Source: JACOYH01 sp964469735
GTDB lineage: Bacteria; Patescibacteriota; Minisyncoccia; Minisyncoccales; MHMH01
NCBI GenBank assembly: GCA_964469735.1
Contig: CAYXYS010000019.1
Coordinates: 1 to 11,723, forward strand
DNA: 11,723 nucleotides
Direction: 5' to 3'
Positions 6,043 to 11,707 of this stretch are shown here, one piece after another. The notes below the pieces were generated by a model, which saw only the letters and a program-made list of their open reading frames with translations, was not told where the DNA came from and did not search any database. The first letter of the stretch is position 1. Each line of letters opens with the position of its first letter. The position numbers and the translations under genes were made by a program.

Positions 6043-6774
6043 ATGGTTTTAGGTGATGTGCAAGCGCTAGAAGAGCAGTTCGGCGAAGGCGGATTCCGAA
6101 AAGAGCGCCGCAGTAGGCGCCCGAAAGAAGAGAAGGAGCCGGCGAAAACCGGGCGAAAGAAATCGAAACGCATCCCGAATATTGAAACGGAGGCAGTCGA
6201 AATGAAAACAAACAAAGAGACCCTGGAAGCCAAGAGAGGGGCCGCCCGGACCAACCATGGCCCGTCGCCCTTCATACTGGCCCTCCAAGCCGCCCGGACC
6301 ATCACGTCCCGCAACCCCAGGCAAGACCAGCCCGAAGAACTGGCCAAGCTCGAAGAACAGCTGAAAAAGCTGGAAGAAGGGCAGGTCAGAAAAATCGTCT
6401 TCCGCATCCAGAAAGAAGTCCTGGAAGAGGAAACGAAGATTCAGGCCCTGTTTACGGTCTGCCGCCACGCCAGAATGATCGGCGTCGCCTACAATACTTC
6501 CACTTTGATGCGCGCCATCAGAGAAGGAGATCTCCTGTTCCAGGACCTGCAGGACGCCGGGCTGGCCGAACTGAAAATCGACGACAAAACCAAGAATGTC
6601 TACACCCTCTACCATGCCGGCAGCGAAAAGCTGCGCGCCGGCGCCGAGTTCCTGCGACAGCACGGCAAGACAGCCGCCGCTGACATCATCGCAGAACATC
6701 TGCGCCGCAGCGACCGGGAACGCGCCAAGGCCATGGCCATACGTTCCGGCAGCGCCAAGACCGAGCAATCCTAA
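6043..6774 (+). CDS. Hypothetical protein, 243 aa, GC-rich, possible winged helix
   Basis: No family recognised. The ATG at 6043 follows a perfect AAGGAGG (6029-6035) by seven bases. Residues 18-45 are very basic and probably disordered (KERRSRRPKEE...GRKKSKR). Residues 96-135 form a charged, likely coiled-coil helix (PEELAKLEEQLKKLEEGQVRK). Residues 150-205 (LLFQDLQDAGLAELKIDD, NVYTLYHAGSEKLRAG) follow the helix-wing rhythm of MarR/PadR-like winged helices, so DNA or RNA binding is possible; this is inference. The G+C content stands out: 60-base lines from 6241, 6541 and 6661 count 73, 57 and 65%, against 38% for the line at 7441 in ftsH. The gene has its own promoter and terminator. Transfer from another genome or strong codon selection could explain the bias. 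Confidence 0.8.
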   Translation: MVLGDVQALEEQFGEGGFRKERRSRRPKEEKEPAKTGRKKSKRIPNIETEAVEMKTNKETLEAKRGAARTNHGPSPFILALQAARTITSRNPRQDQPEELAKLEEQLKKLEEGQVRKIVFRIQKEVLEEETKIQALFTVCRHARMIGVAYNTSTLMRAIREGDLLFQDLQDAGLAELKIDDKTKNVYTLYHAGSEKLRAGAEFLRQHGKTAAADIIAEHLRRSDRERAKAMAIRSGSAKTEQS

Positions 6775-6788
6775 TCCCCTATTCCACT

Positions 6789-6832
6789 AAAGACCCCGCA
6801 GTAGTCGCAAGACAAACCGGGGTCTTTTCCTT
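6789..6832 (+). terminator. Rho-independent terminator with internal GCAA hairpin
   Basis: AAAGACCCCG (6789-6798) pairs with CGGGGTCTTT (6818-6827), followed by a T-rich tail. The 19-base loop holds its own GTC-GCAA-GAC mini-hairpin (6804-6813) with a GNRA tetraloop. Confidence 0.88.
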
Positions 6833-6846
6833 TTGATGTTCTTCTG

Positions 6847-6887
6847 TGTTAAAATACACTTGAAATTTCAATAATTTACATTACAAT
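6847..6887 (+). promoter_or_regulatory. ftsH promoter region (two candidates)
   Basis: Candidate 1: extended -10 TGTTAAAAT (6847-6855) without a good -35. Candidate 2: TTGAAA (6860-6865), 16 bases, TACAAT (6882-6887), with a start near 6894, just ahead of the structured leader at 6902. I favour candidate 2. Confidence 0.55.
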
Positions 6888-6901
6888 ATATAGGTATGTT
6901 G

Positions 6902-6965
6902 GGTAGTGAAAATTCGACTGCTGCCCGGCAGCAATATAATTAAAAATTGTCGAATTTCTATTACC
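6902..6965 (+). promoter_or_regulatory. Structured ftsH mRNA leader
   Basis: 6902-6918 and 6949-6965 form a 17-position stem (AATTCGAC/GTCGAATT core, closing GGTA/TACC) with two G-U pairs and one A-C mismatch. Inside it is a second hairpin TGCTG-CCCGG-CAGCA (6919-6933). The stem closes four bases before the ftsH ATG, and no Shine-Dalgarno is visible, so the leader could hide or present the start codon. No known riboswitch class is recognised. Confidence 0.6.
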
Positions 6966-6969
6966 TGGT

Positions 6970-8799
6970 ATGAAAAATTTACTAAAAAACTTTATTTTCG
7001 TAGTGTTGATATTCATTCTGATTTCAGCCGCTTACGCCTTGTTTTTTCAGCCAATAGAAGAAACCAAAGAAATATCTCTCAGCCAACTGGCCAAGGACAT
7101 CAACCGGGGAGAAATACAAAAAGTAATCGTCACGGGCAACGCAGTGGACGTTACCTACCAGGACGGCACTAAAGCCGAAACCACCAAGGAAGCGGAATCT
7201 TCCCTCTCCCAATCGCTGGTCAATTACGGCGTAGACCAGGAGGTGTTAAGAAGCATAGAAATCGAAGCAAAAGAAGACAGGGGCTTCAGCTTTTGGCTAA
7301 CCCCGATATCGCTATTCCTCTTCCCCTTATTGATATTCGGCCTTTTCTTTTGGCTGATTTTCAAACAGGCCAAAGCCGGAGCAACCCAGGCTTTTAACTT
7401 TTCCAAAGCCAAAGCCAGGCTTTTTGGAGCCGAAGGGCATTCCAAAGAAAGAATATCATTCAAAGACGTCGCCAATTTGGTCGAAGCCAAGGAAGAATTA
7501 AAAGAAATAGTCGATTTTCTTAAAAACCCGAAGAAATTTTTGAATATGGGAGCCAGAATTCCCAGAGGCGTTCTCTTAATGGGGCCTCCCGGAACCGGCA
7601 AAACTCTGTTGGCAAGGGCGGTCGCCGGCGAAGCTCATGTCCCCTTCTTCCATATTTCCGGTTCCGAATTCGTAGAAATGTTCGTAGGAGTGGGAGCCGG
7701 AAGGGTCAGGGACTTATTTGCTACGGCCAAAAAAGCTGCGCCTTCAATAATCTTTATCGATGAATTGGACGCCGTGGGCAGGCACAGAGGAACCGGCATT
7801 GGCGGAGGGCATGATGAAAGAGAACAAACTCTAAACCAAATACTGACTGAAATGGACGGCTTCGAAAGGGACACCAATGTCATAGTCTGCGCAGCTACCA
7901 ATAGGCCAGACATCTTGGACCCGGCCCTTCTTAGGCCCGGAAGGTTTGACAGAAGAGTGGTGATAGACCTGCCGGACGTAAATAGTCGGGAGCAAATACT
8001 TCAAATCCACGGAAAAGGAAAGCCTCTCGCCCAAAACGCAAATATCAGGGAAATAGCCGAGCGAACTCCCGGTTTCTCGGGAGCCGACCTGGCCAACCTG
8101 ATGAACGAGGCCGCCATTCTGGCCGCCCGCAGAAACAAGAAGCAGATTTACCAGAACGAGCTTCTGGAATCAATTGACAAGGTGCTGTTGGGCCCGGAAA
8201 GGAAAAGCCACGTTCTGTCGGAAAAGGAAAAAAAGATTGCCGCCTATCACGAAGCAGGCCACGCCCTGGTAGCAAGCTTTTTACCCGGGGCTGAACCTGT
8301 AAGAAAAATATCCATCATCGCCAGAGGAAGAGCGGCGGGATACACCTTAAAGCTCCCCGCCCAGGAAAAACATCTAACAACCAAGAGCGAATTCCTGTCG
8401 GAACTTTCCTCCCTCCTTGGGGGATACTGCGCCGAAAAGCTGGTGTTTAAGGATATAACCACCGGTGCCAGTAACGACCTGGAAAAGGCTTCCGCTTTGG
8501 CTAGAAAGCTGGTCAAAGAATACGGCATGTCCGACAAGCTTGGTCCGATTGCTTACGGCGAAAAAGAAGAAATGATCTTCTTGGGAAAAGATCTTGGAGA
8601 ACAAAGGAACTATTCCGAGGCCGTAGCCGCCAAGATAGACGAAGAGGTGGCTAAATTTATCAGAGAAGCTCAAACCAAAACCGTTCAAATACTCAAGAAA
8701 AAAAGAAAGTTGCTGGACAAAATAGCCAAGAGGCTGGCCGAAAAGGAAACCATAGAGAGGGAAGAGTTCGAAAAGCTGGTTAAAATTAAAAGGGAATAA
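6970..8799 (+). CDS. ftsH: ATP-dependent zinc metalloprotease FtsH
   Basis: 609-residue membrane-anchored AAA+ protease that degrades misfolded or regulatory membrane and cytosolic proteins as a hexamer. Seen in order: first TM helix about 6-27, a small extracytoplasmic domain to about 106, second TM about 107-131, Walker A GPPGTGKT at 205-212, the pore motif FVGVGA at 238-243, Walker B IIFIDELDAVG at 260-270 (Asp264, Glu265), the second region of homology ATNRPDILDPALLRPGRFDRR with the arginine finger region to 329, the zinc site HEAGH at 427-431 (catalytic Glu428) and the third ligand Asp503 in GASNDLEKA. A helical charged C-terminus follows. All catalytic residues are present and the length is normal. 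The ATG at 6970 lacks a Shine-Dalgarno and follows a long leader stem. The next gene begins five bases after the stop. Confidence 0.98.
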   Translation: MKNLLKNFIFVVLIFILISAAYALFFQPIEETKEISLSQLAKDINRGEIQKVIVTGNAVDVTYQDGTKAETTKEAESSLSQSLVNYGVDQEVLRSIEIEAKEDRGFSFWLTPISLFLFPLLIFGLFFWLIFKQAKAGATQAFNFSKAKARLFGAEGHSKERISFKDVANLVEAKEELKEIVDFLKNPKKFLNMGARIPRGVLLMGPPGTGKTLLARAVAGEAHVPFFHISGSEFVEMFVGVGAGRVRDLFATAKKAAPSIIFIDELDAVGRHRGTGIGGGHDEREQTLNQILTEMDGFERDTNVIVCAATNRPDILDPALLRPGRFDRRVVIDLPDVNSREQILQIHGKGKPLAQNANIREIAERTPGFSGADLANLMNEAAILAARRNKKQIYQNELLESIDKVLLGPERKSHVLSEKEKKIAAYHEAGHALVASFLPGAEPVRKISIIARGRAAGYTLKLPAQEKHLTTKSEFLSELSSLLGGYCAEKLVFKDITTGASNDLEKASALARKLVKEYGMSDKLGPIAYGEKEEMIFLGKDLGEQRNYSEAVAAKIDEEVAKFIREAQTKTVQILKKKRKLLDKIAKRLAEKETIEREEFEKLVKIKRE

Positions 8800-8804
8800 T
8801 AAGG

Positions 8805-9542
8805 ATGATAAAGCTGATAATATTCGACCTGGACGGGCCGATACTCGACTCTTTTGAGACAGCCAAGACGGCAATTTCCAAAACAAGAAAAAACCTCATT
8901 GAAAATGGAACAATAGCTAAAAACAAGCTCCCCCAGCCTACTGATGGGGCCATAACTAAATCCTGGGGGCTTCCCGGAGACATGGCTATTGCTCAAATAT
9001 TCGGGTCTTTGAACCAGGAAGAAGTAAAACAGTTTATGGCCGCTTGGGCGTCCGACGAACAAAACAGCGTTAAACTTATAGAAGGCGCATCGGGAGCTCT
9101 AGACCAATTAAGAAAAATGGGTTATTATATGGGCGTCCTTACCTCCAGGGCGAGAAATTTGGGAGTCCATTTAAGCTCGCTTGATTTGGAAAAACTGTTC
9201 GATTTCATTCAAAGCTGGCACAACCCGGCATCGGGAGAGGTCCGGTTAATATGCAAAAACCATTCCATTTCGCCCTGCCATAAGCCGGATCCTCTGGTTT
9301 TCAAGGAAATCTTCGCGTGGGCGGAAAGAAAGGGAATCAAAAAAGAGGAAATGGTTCTTATCGACGACACTTTAATAGGAAAAAAAGCTGCTGAAGGAGT
9401 GGGGATTAACTTCCTGGGAGTCTGCACAGGACCCTTGAATTCAAAAGAAAAATGGCAGCAATACGGAGAATTGGACCAAGGGCAAGTTTTATCATCAATA
9501 GTCGAACTGCCAAACTGGCTTAAGGAACACGGGCGCGTGTAG
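8805..9542 (+). CDS. HAD-superfamily hydrolase (phosphoglycolate-phosphatase-like)
   Basis: 245-residue haloacid-dehalogenase-fold enzyme, probably a phosphatase on a small phosphorylated metabolite; substrate unknown. Seen: motif I FDLDGPILDS with nucleophile Asp8 and acid/base Asp10 (the usual T after DG is P), a helical cap at about 16-95, motif II in GVLTSR (Thr113), motif III Lys160 in CHKPDP, and motif IV LIDDT (Asp187, Asp188). Residues 138-158 form a cysteine/histidine-containing insert (WHNPASGEVRLICKNHSISPCH) before motif III. The start ATG lies five bases after the ftsH stop with AAGG just ahead, so it is co-transcribed with ftsH. The TAG stop is formed by bases 8-10 of the split tRNA 5' half at 9533, so protein-coding and tRNA-like sequence overlap by ten bases. 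Confidence 0.9.
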   Translation: MIKLIIFDLDGPILDSFETAKTAISKTRKNLIENGTIAKNKLPQPTDGAITKSWGLPGDMAIAQIFGSLNQEEVKQFMAAWASDEQNSVKLIEGASGALDQLRKMGYYMGVLTSRARNLGVHLSSLDLEKLFDFIQSWHNPASGEVRLICKNHSISPCHKPDPLVFKEIFAWAERKGIKKEEMVLIDDTLIGKKAAEGVGINFLGVCTGPLNSKEKWQQYGELDQGQVLSSIVELPNWLKEHGRV

Positions 9543-9569
9543 CTCAGTGATTAGAGCACAGCTCTTATA

Positions 9570-9749
9570 GCGATGACTTTCACAAAATATATTCCTCGTG
9601 TGGGCGTGTAGCTCAGCGGTCAGAGCACGGCTCTTATAAAGCCGGGGTCGATGGTTCAAATCCATCCACGCCCACACGAGGAATAAGATTAATGTAGTCA
9701 TCAATATATCGGCAACTACGATTATTTATGATTTTATAGAAGTTGCCGC
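9570..9749 (+). repeat. Structured insert inside the split tRNA
   Basis: Three nested or adjacent stems: GATGACT/AGTCATC (9572-9578 with 9696-9702); TATTCCTCGTGT/ACACGAGGAATA (9590-9601 with 9674-9685), which stacks directly on the inner tRNA acceptor stem to give 19 continuous pairs; and hairpin CGGCAACT/AGTTGCCG (9710-9717 with 9741-9748). The insert ends read GCGATGACT and, inverted, GCGGCAACT (6 of 9 equal), a weak terminal inverted repeat. It is too short for a group I intron core once the inner tRNA is subtracted. Confidence 0.7.
9602..9674 (+). tRNA. tRNA-Ile (anticodon UAU)
   Basis: Complete 73-base cloverleaf: acceptor GGGCGTG/CACGCCC with A73, D-stem GCTC/GAGC with a loop containing GG, anticodon stem CGGCT/AGCCG with loop CTTATAA (anticodon TAT at 9635-9637), T-arm GATGG-TTCAAAT-CCATC. 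No CCA is encoded. It reads AUA directly; many bacteria instead use a CAU tRNA modified to lysidine by TilS. The 5' leader and 3' trailer are complementary for 12 bases including the discriminator base, which would extend the acceptor stem and could hinder normal RNase P cleavage. It lies inside the anticodon loop of the split tRNA-like sequence around it. Confidence 0.9.
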
Positions 9750-9800
9750 TATAAAGCTGGGGTCGATGGTTCGAATCCATCCACGCCCACAGAGTAATAT

Positions 9801-9862
9801 AGCCCCGCCTTCTAAGCTGAATATTTCATTCAAATTGCACAGAAGGCGGGGTTGTAATTTTA
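9801..9862 (+). terminator. Rho-independent terminator after the tRNA-Ile locus
   Basis: CCCCGCCTTCT (9803-9813) pairs with AGAAGGCGGGG (9841-9851), 11 perfect pairs extended by A-T and G-T at 9801-9802/9852-9853, with a 27-base loop, then TTGTAATTTT. It ends the ftsH-HAD-tRNA transcript. Confidence 0.85.
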
Positions 9863-9880
9863 AAGAAAAGATGATATATT
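9852..9880 (+). promoter_or_regulatory. Promoter of the tRNA-Val / RluA unit
   Basis: -35 TTGTAA (9852-9857), 17 bases, -10 TATATT (9875-9880) with an extended TGA at 9872-9874. The -35 directly abuts the terminator stem and uses its T tail. The start near 9887 lies seven bases before the tRNA. Confidence 0.75.
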
Positions 9881-9893
9881 GAATCCTGATAAT

Positions 9894-9968
9894 GGGCACT
9901 TAGCTCAGCCCGGAGTGAGCGCTTCCTTGACATGGAAGAGGTCACAGGTTCAAATCCTGTAGTGCCCA
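9894..9968 (+). tRNA. tRNA-Val (anticodon GAC)
   Basis: 75-base cloverleaf: acceptor GGGCACT/AGTGCCC with A73, D-stem GCTC/GAGC with a GG-containing loop, anticodon stem CTTCC/GGAAG with loop TTGACAT (GAC at 9929-9931), T-arm ACAGG-TTCAAAT-CCTGT. No encoded CCA. Element C starts two to three bases after it, so 3' processing of this tRNA would set the 5' end of the pseudouridine synthase mRNA. Confidence 0.95.
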
Positions 9969-9970
9969 CA

Positions 9971-10047
9971 CCCATTAGAAATCTGTATTAACAAGTAATA
10001 TGCCCGCAAACGAACCCCAGTCAAATACAGCAAAGATTTCTAACGAG
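9971..10047 (-). repeat. Inverted-repeat element copy C
   Basis: Arms 9971-9984 and 10034-10047 share TTAGAAATCT/AGATTTCTAA (10 pairs). Read as minus-strand RNA the pairing extends to 14 with two G-U wobbles (9972/10046, 9974/10044); on the plus strand these are A-C mismatches. A further GTATT/AATAC (9985-9989 with 10024-10028) can stack inside. The right arm carries ACGAGG, which serves as Shine-Dalgarno for the pseudouridine synthase ATG at 10054. Same arm sequence as at 94-179 and 4258-4388. Confidence 0.7.
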
Positions 10048-10053
10048 GCAGGC

Positions 10054-10680
10054 ATGGAAATCATTTACGAAGACGAGAACGTCAAAGTTCTGGATAAGCC
10101 GGCCGGAATAGATTCGGAAACCATACCAGGGAGAGCTCATCGGCTGGATAAAGACACTTCCGGAGTGCTGATTGCAGCTAAAAACCCAAAAGTCCTTGAT
10201 TTCCTGCAAACACAATTTCAGGAAAGGAAGACTGAGAAAAAATATACGGCCCTGGTGGTCGGACACCTTAAAAACGAGGAGGGAATAATAGAAACCCTGC
10301 TGGGACGCTCTCCCAACGACCGGAGGAAACAAAAGGTATTCCTGCCGCAAGAACCCGGAGCCCAAGGTAAAAGGGAAGCGGTCACAGAATACAAGGTTTT
10401 AGAAACCTTCAAAGATTATGACCTGGTTGAGGCTAAACCTCGAACTGGTCGCAAACATCAAATTAGAGTCCATATGGCTTATCTCGGCCATCCGATAGCC
10501 GGAGACAAGCTTTACGGGTTTAAAAACCAGCCCGTTCCCGAAGGGCTGGAAAGACAATTTCTCCATGCCAGTTCGCTGAAAATCCAACTGCCGGGAGAAG
10601 AAATCAAGGAATTTTGTTCACCATTACCAAAAGATTTAAGAACCTGCCTCGCTTCTCTCGGCAGAACCTTGATTCGCTAA
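10054..10680 (+). CDS. RluA-family RNA pseudouridine synthase
   Basis: 208-residue enzyme that isomerises uridine to pseudouridine in rRNA or tRNA; the target site cannot be told from sequence. Seen: the start MEIIYEDENVKVLDKPAGI typical of the family, catalytic motif HRLDKDTSG with Asp32, KKYTALVVG, and the C-terminal motif GRKHQIRVHMAYLGHPIAGDKLYG. There is no N-terminal S4 domain, so it is a short RluA-type form. I chose the ATG at 10054, five bases after GAGG. An in-frame ATG at 10000 would add 18 residues (MPANEPQSNTAKISNEAG) encoded mostly by element C and unlike the family. It is likely transcribed with tRNA-Val from the promoter at 9852; no terminator separates it from rplS. Confidence 0.92.
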   Translation: MEIIYEDENVKVLDKPAGIDSETIPGRAHRLDKDTSGVLIAAKNPKVLDFLQTQFQERKTEKKYTALVVGHLKNEEGIIETLLGRSPNDRRKQKVFLPQEPGAQGKREAVTEYKVLETFKDYDLVEAKPRTGRKHQIRVHMAYLGHPIAGDKLYGFKNQPVPEGLERQFLHASSLKIQLPGEEIKEFCSPLPKDLRTCLASLGRTLIR

Positions 10681-10689
10681 GGTATAAAT

Positions 10690-10695
10690 TATAAT
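10690..10695 (+). promoter_or_regulatory. Possible rplS promoter -10
   Basis: TATAAT 13 bases before the rplS ATG. The nearest -35-like hexamer, TTGATT (10669-10674), is spaced only 15 bases. If used, the start would be about seven bases from the ATG, giving a nearly leaderless message, which fits the missing Shine-Dalgarno. Confidence 0.4.
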
Positions 10696-10708
10696 CTTGA
10701 ATTAAAAT

Positions 10709-11182
10709 ATGCCTACAAAAACTGAAAGCATTATAAGACCGCACTTAAAGACCAATCTGCCCGACATCAGGCCGGGAGATACAGTAAGAGTGCATCAAAA
10801 GATAAAAGAAAAAGACAAGGAAAGAATTCAAACTTTCGAGGGTTTGGTTATTTCCAAAAAGCACGGCAACGAATCCGGAGCCACTATTACCGTAAGAAAG
10901 GTGACTTCCGGAGTGGGAGTTGAAAAAATAATTCCCATCCACTCCCCCGTCATCGACAAAATAGAAATTGTCAAAAGAGGAAAGGTAAGGAGAGCTAAGC
11001 TTTATTATATTAGGGAAGCCAAAGGTAGAAAAGCCAGATTGAAAGCGCAAGGTTTTTCTAACGCTCTGCCCGTCGAAGAAGAAACAACTAAAGACGCTTC
11101 CGAAGAAGCTCCGGAAGAGGAACCGGAACAGAAAGAAACTGCCGAGGAAAAAGAAGCCGCAGGAGAAGAAAAAAAGGAATAA
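10709..11182 (+). CDS. rplS: 50S ribosomal protein L19 with acidic tail
   Basis: 157 residues. Residues 1 to about 112 match L19, which sits at the 30S-50S interface: PDIRPGDTVRVHQKIKEKDKERIQTFEG, then TVRKVTSGVGVEKIIPIHSPVIDKIEIVKRGKVRRAKLYYIRE. Canonical L19 is about 115 residues; here about 35 extra residues follow, almost all Glu, Lys, Ala and Thr (from VEEETTKDASEEAPEEE to EEKKE), probably disordered and strongly acidic. The ATG has no Shine-Dalgarno; a TATAAT lies just upstream. The gene ends five bases before tRNA-Leu with no terminator between, so the mRNA probably continues into the tRNA. Confidence 0.96.
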   Translation: MPTKTESIIRPHLKTNLPDIRPGDTVRVHQKIKEKDKERIQTFEGLVISKKHGNESGATITVRKVTSGVGVEKIIPIHSPVIDKIEIVKRGKVRRAKLYYIREAKGRKARLKAQGFSNALPVEEETTKDASEEAPEEEPEQKETAEEKEAAGEEKKE

Positions 11183-11187
11183 TTCCG

Positions 11188-11270
11188 GCCCAGGTGGTGG
11201 AATTGGCATACACACTAGGTTGAGGGCCTAGCCTCGCAAGAGGGTGCGGGTTCAAGTCCCGCCCTGGGCA
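11188..11270 (+). tRNA. tRNA-Leu (anticodon GAG)
   Basis: 83-base class II tRNA: acceptor GCCCAGG/CCTGGGC with A73, anticodon stem CTAGG/CCTAG with loop TTGAGGG (GAG at 11222-11224), a long variable arm CCTC-GCAA-GAGG, T-arm GCGGG-TTCAAGT-CCCGC. No encoded CCA. It sits five bases after rplS and five before the next ATG, so it is probably cut out of a shared transcript. Confidence 0.96.
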
Positions 11271-11275
11271 CATAT

Positions 11276-11707
11276 ATGATAGAAATAAGGAAAATTCAGC
11301 CAACTAATCTGGAAAGAGTGATGGGAATAACAAAAGAAGCTTTTCCGGATTCCTGGCCTGAATCTTATTTTAAAAAACTCCTTGAAGAATACCCTAATGA
11401 TTTTTTTGTCGCTGAGAAAGACGGGAAAATCGTAGGATATGTTTTAGGATACGAAAAGGCGGATAAAAAAGGATGGATAAAAGCCATTGCTGTAATCCCG
11501 GAGTTCCAGGGCCAAGGAATCGGAACGGAAATGATGGCTTTCATAACTAAAAAACTGGAAAAAGCCGAAAATATCGGGCTTCACGCCAGAACCAGCAACC
11601 GAAAAGGGGTCTCATTTTACCAAAATATGGGGTTTGATATAGTTAAAACCATCGAAGGCTATTACGCAAACGGTGACAGCGCCTATTTGATGGAAAAGAA
11701 ATTATAG
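11276..11707 (+). CDS. GNAT acetyltransferase, RimI-like
   Basis: 143-residue GCN5-related N-acetyltransferase using acetyl-CoA. Seen: the opening IEIRKIQPTNLERVMGITKEAFPDSWPESYF with the RimI-like SW pair, strand FFVAEKDGKIVGYVLGY, motif A IAVIPEFQGQGIGTEMM (residues 75-91, acetyl-CoA pyrophosphate loop QGQGIG), and motif B with GLHARTSNRKGVSFYQNMGFDIVKTIEGYYANGDSAYLMEKKL. The ending GYYANGDSAYLMEKKL resembles RimI, which acetylates the N-terminal alanine of ribosomal protein S18, and next to rplS a ribosomal role is plausible, but other GNATs look alike. No clear Shine-Dalgarno precedes the ATG, which lies five bases after tRNA-Leu. Its TAG stop abuts the next tRNA. Confidence 0.85.
   Translation: MIEIRKIQPTNLERVMGITKEAFPDSWPESYFKKLLEEYPNDFFVAEKDGKIVGYVLGYEKADKKGWIKAIAVIPEFQGQGIGTEMMAFITKKLEKAENIGLHARTSNRKGVSFYQNMGFDIVKTIEGYYANGDSAYLMEKKL

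Larger units (their letters stand above)
9533..9789 (+). pseudogene. Split tRNA-Ile(UAU)-like gene interrupted in the anticodon loop
   Basis: The 5' half 9533-9569 (acceptor GCGCGTG, D-arm GCTC/GAGC, anticodon stem CAGCT, loop CTTATA) and the 3' half from 9750-9754 to 9789 (anticodon stem AGCTG, T-arm GATGG-TTCGAAT-CCATC, acceptor CACGCCC, A73) join to give one tRNA with anticodon UAU. About 180 bases intervene, flanked by a TATA repeat (9566-9569, 9750-9753), and contain a complete tRNA-Ile(UAU). The halves differ from the inner tRNA at pair 28-42 (A-U instead of G-C), a compensatory change across the gap, which argues that they were one gene. Against function, acceptor pair 2-71 is C-C and the D-loop AGTGATTA lacks the conserved GG. 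It could be a relic, or a precursor spliced by an unknown route. Confidence 0.7.

Noticed and set aside
6067..6768. Long minus-strand open frame (233 aa) opposite the GC-rich gene
   Set aside because: Shadow frame produced by high G+C codon positions; no promoter or Shine-Dalgarno, and the plus-strand gene has both.
9570..9749. Group I intron in a tRNA anticodon loop
   Set aside because: After removing the inner tRNA only about 107 bases remain, too little for the P3-P8 core, and no such core pairing is visible.
10000..10053. Upstream start for the pseudouridine synthase
   Set aside because: The added residues are encoded by element C and do not resemble the family; the ATG at 10054 has GAGG at good spacing and the typical MEIIYEDEN opening.
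11055..11066. TTCTAACG in rplS as a further copy of the repeat arm
   Set aside because: Only eight bases match, there is no partner arm nearby, and it encodes ordinary sequence.
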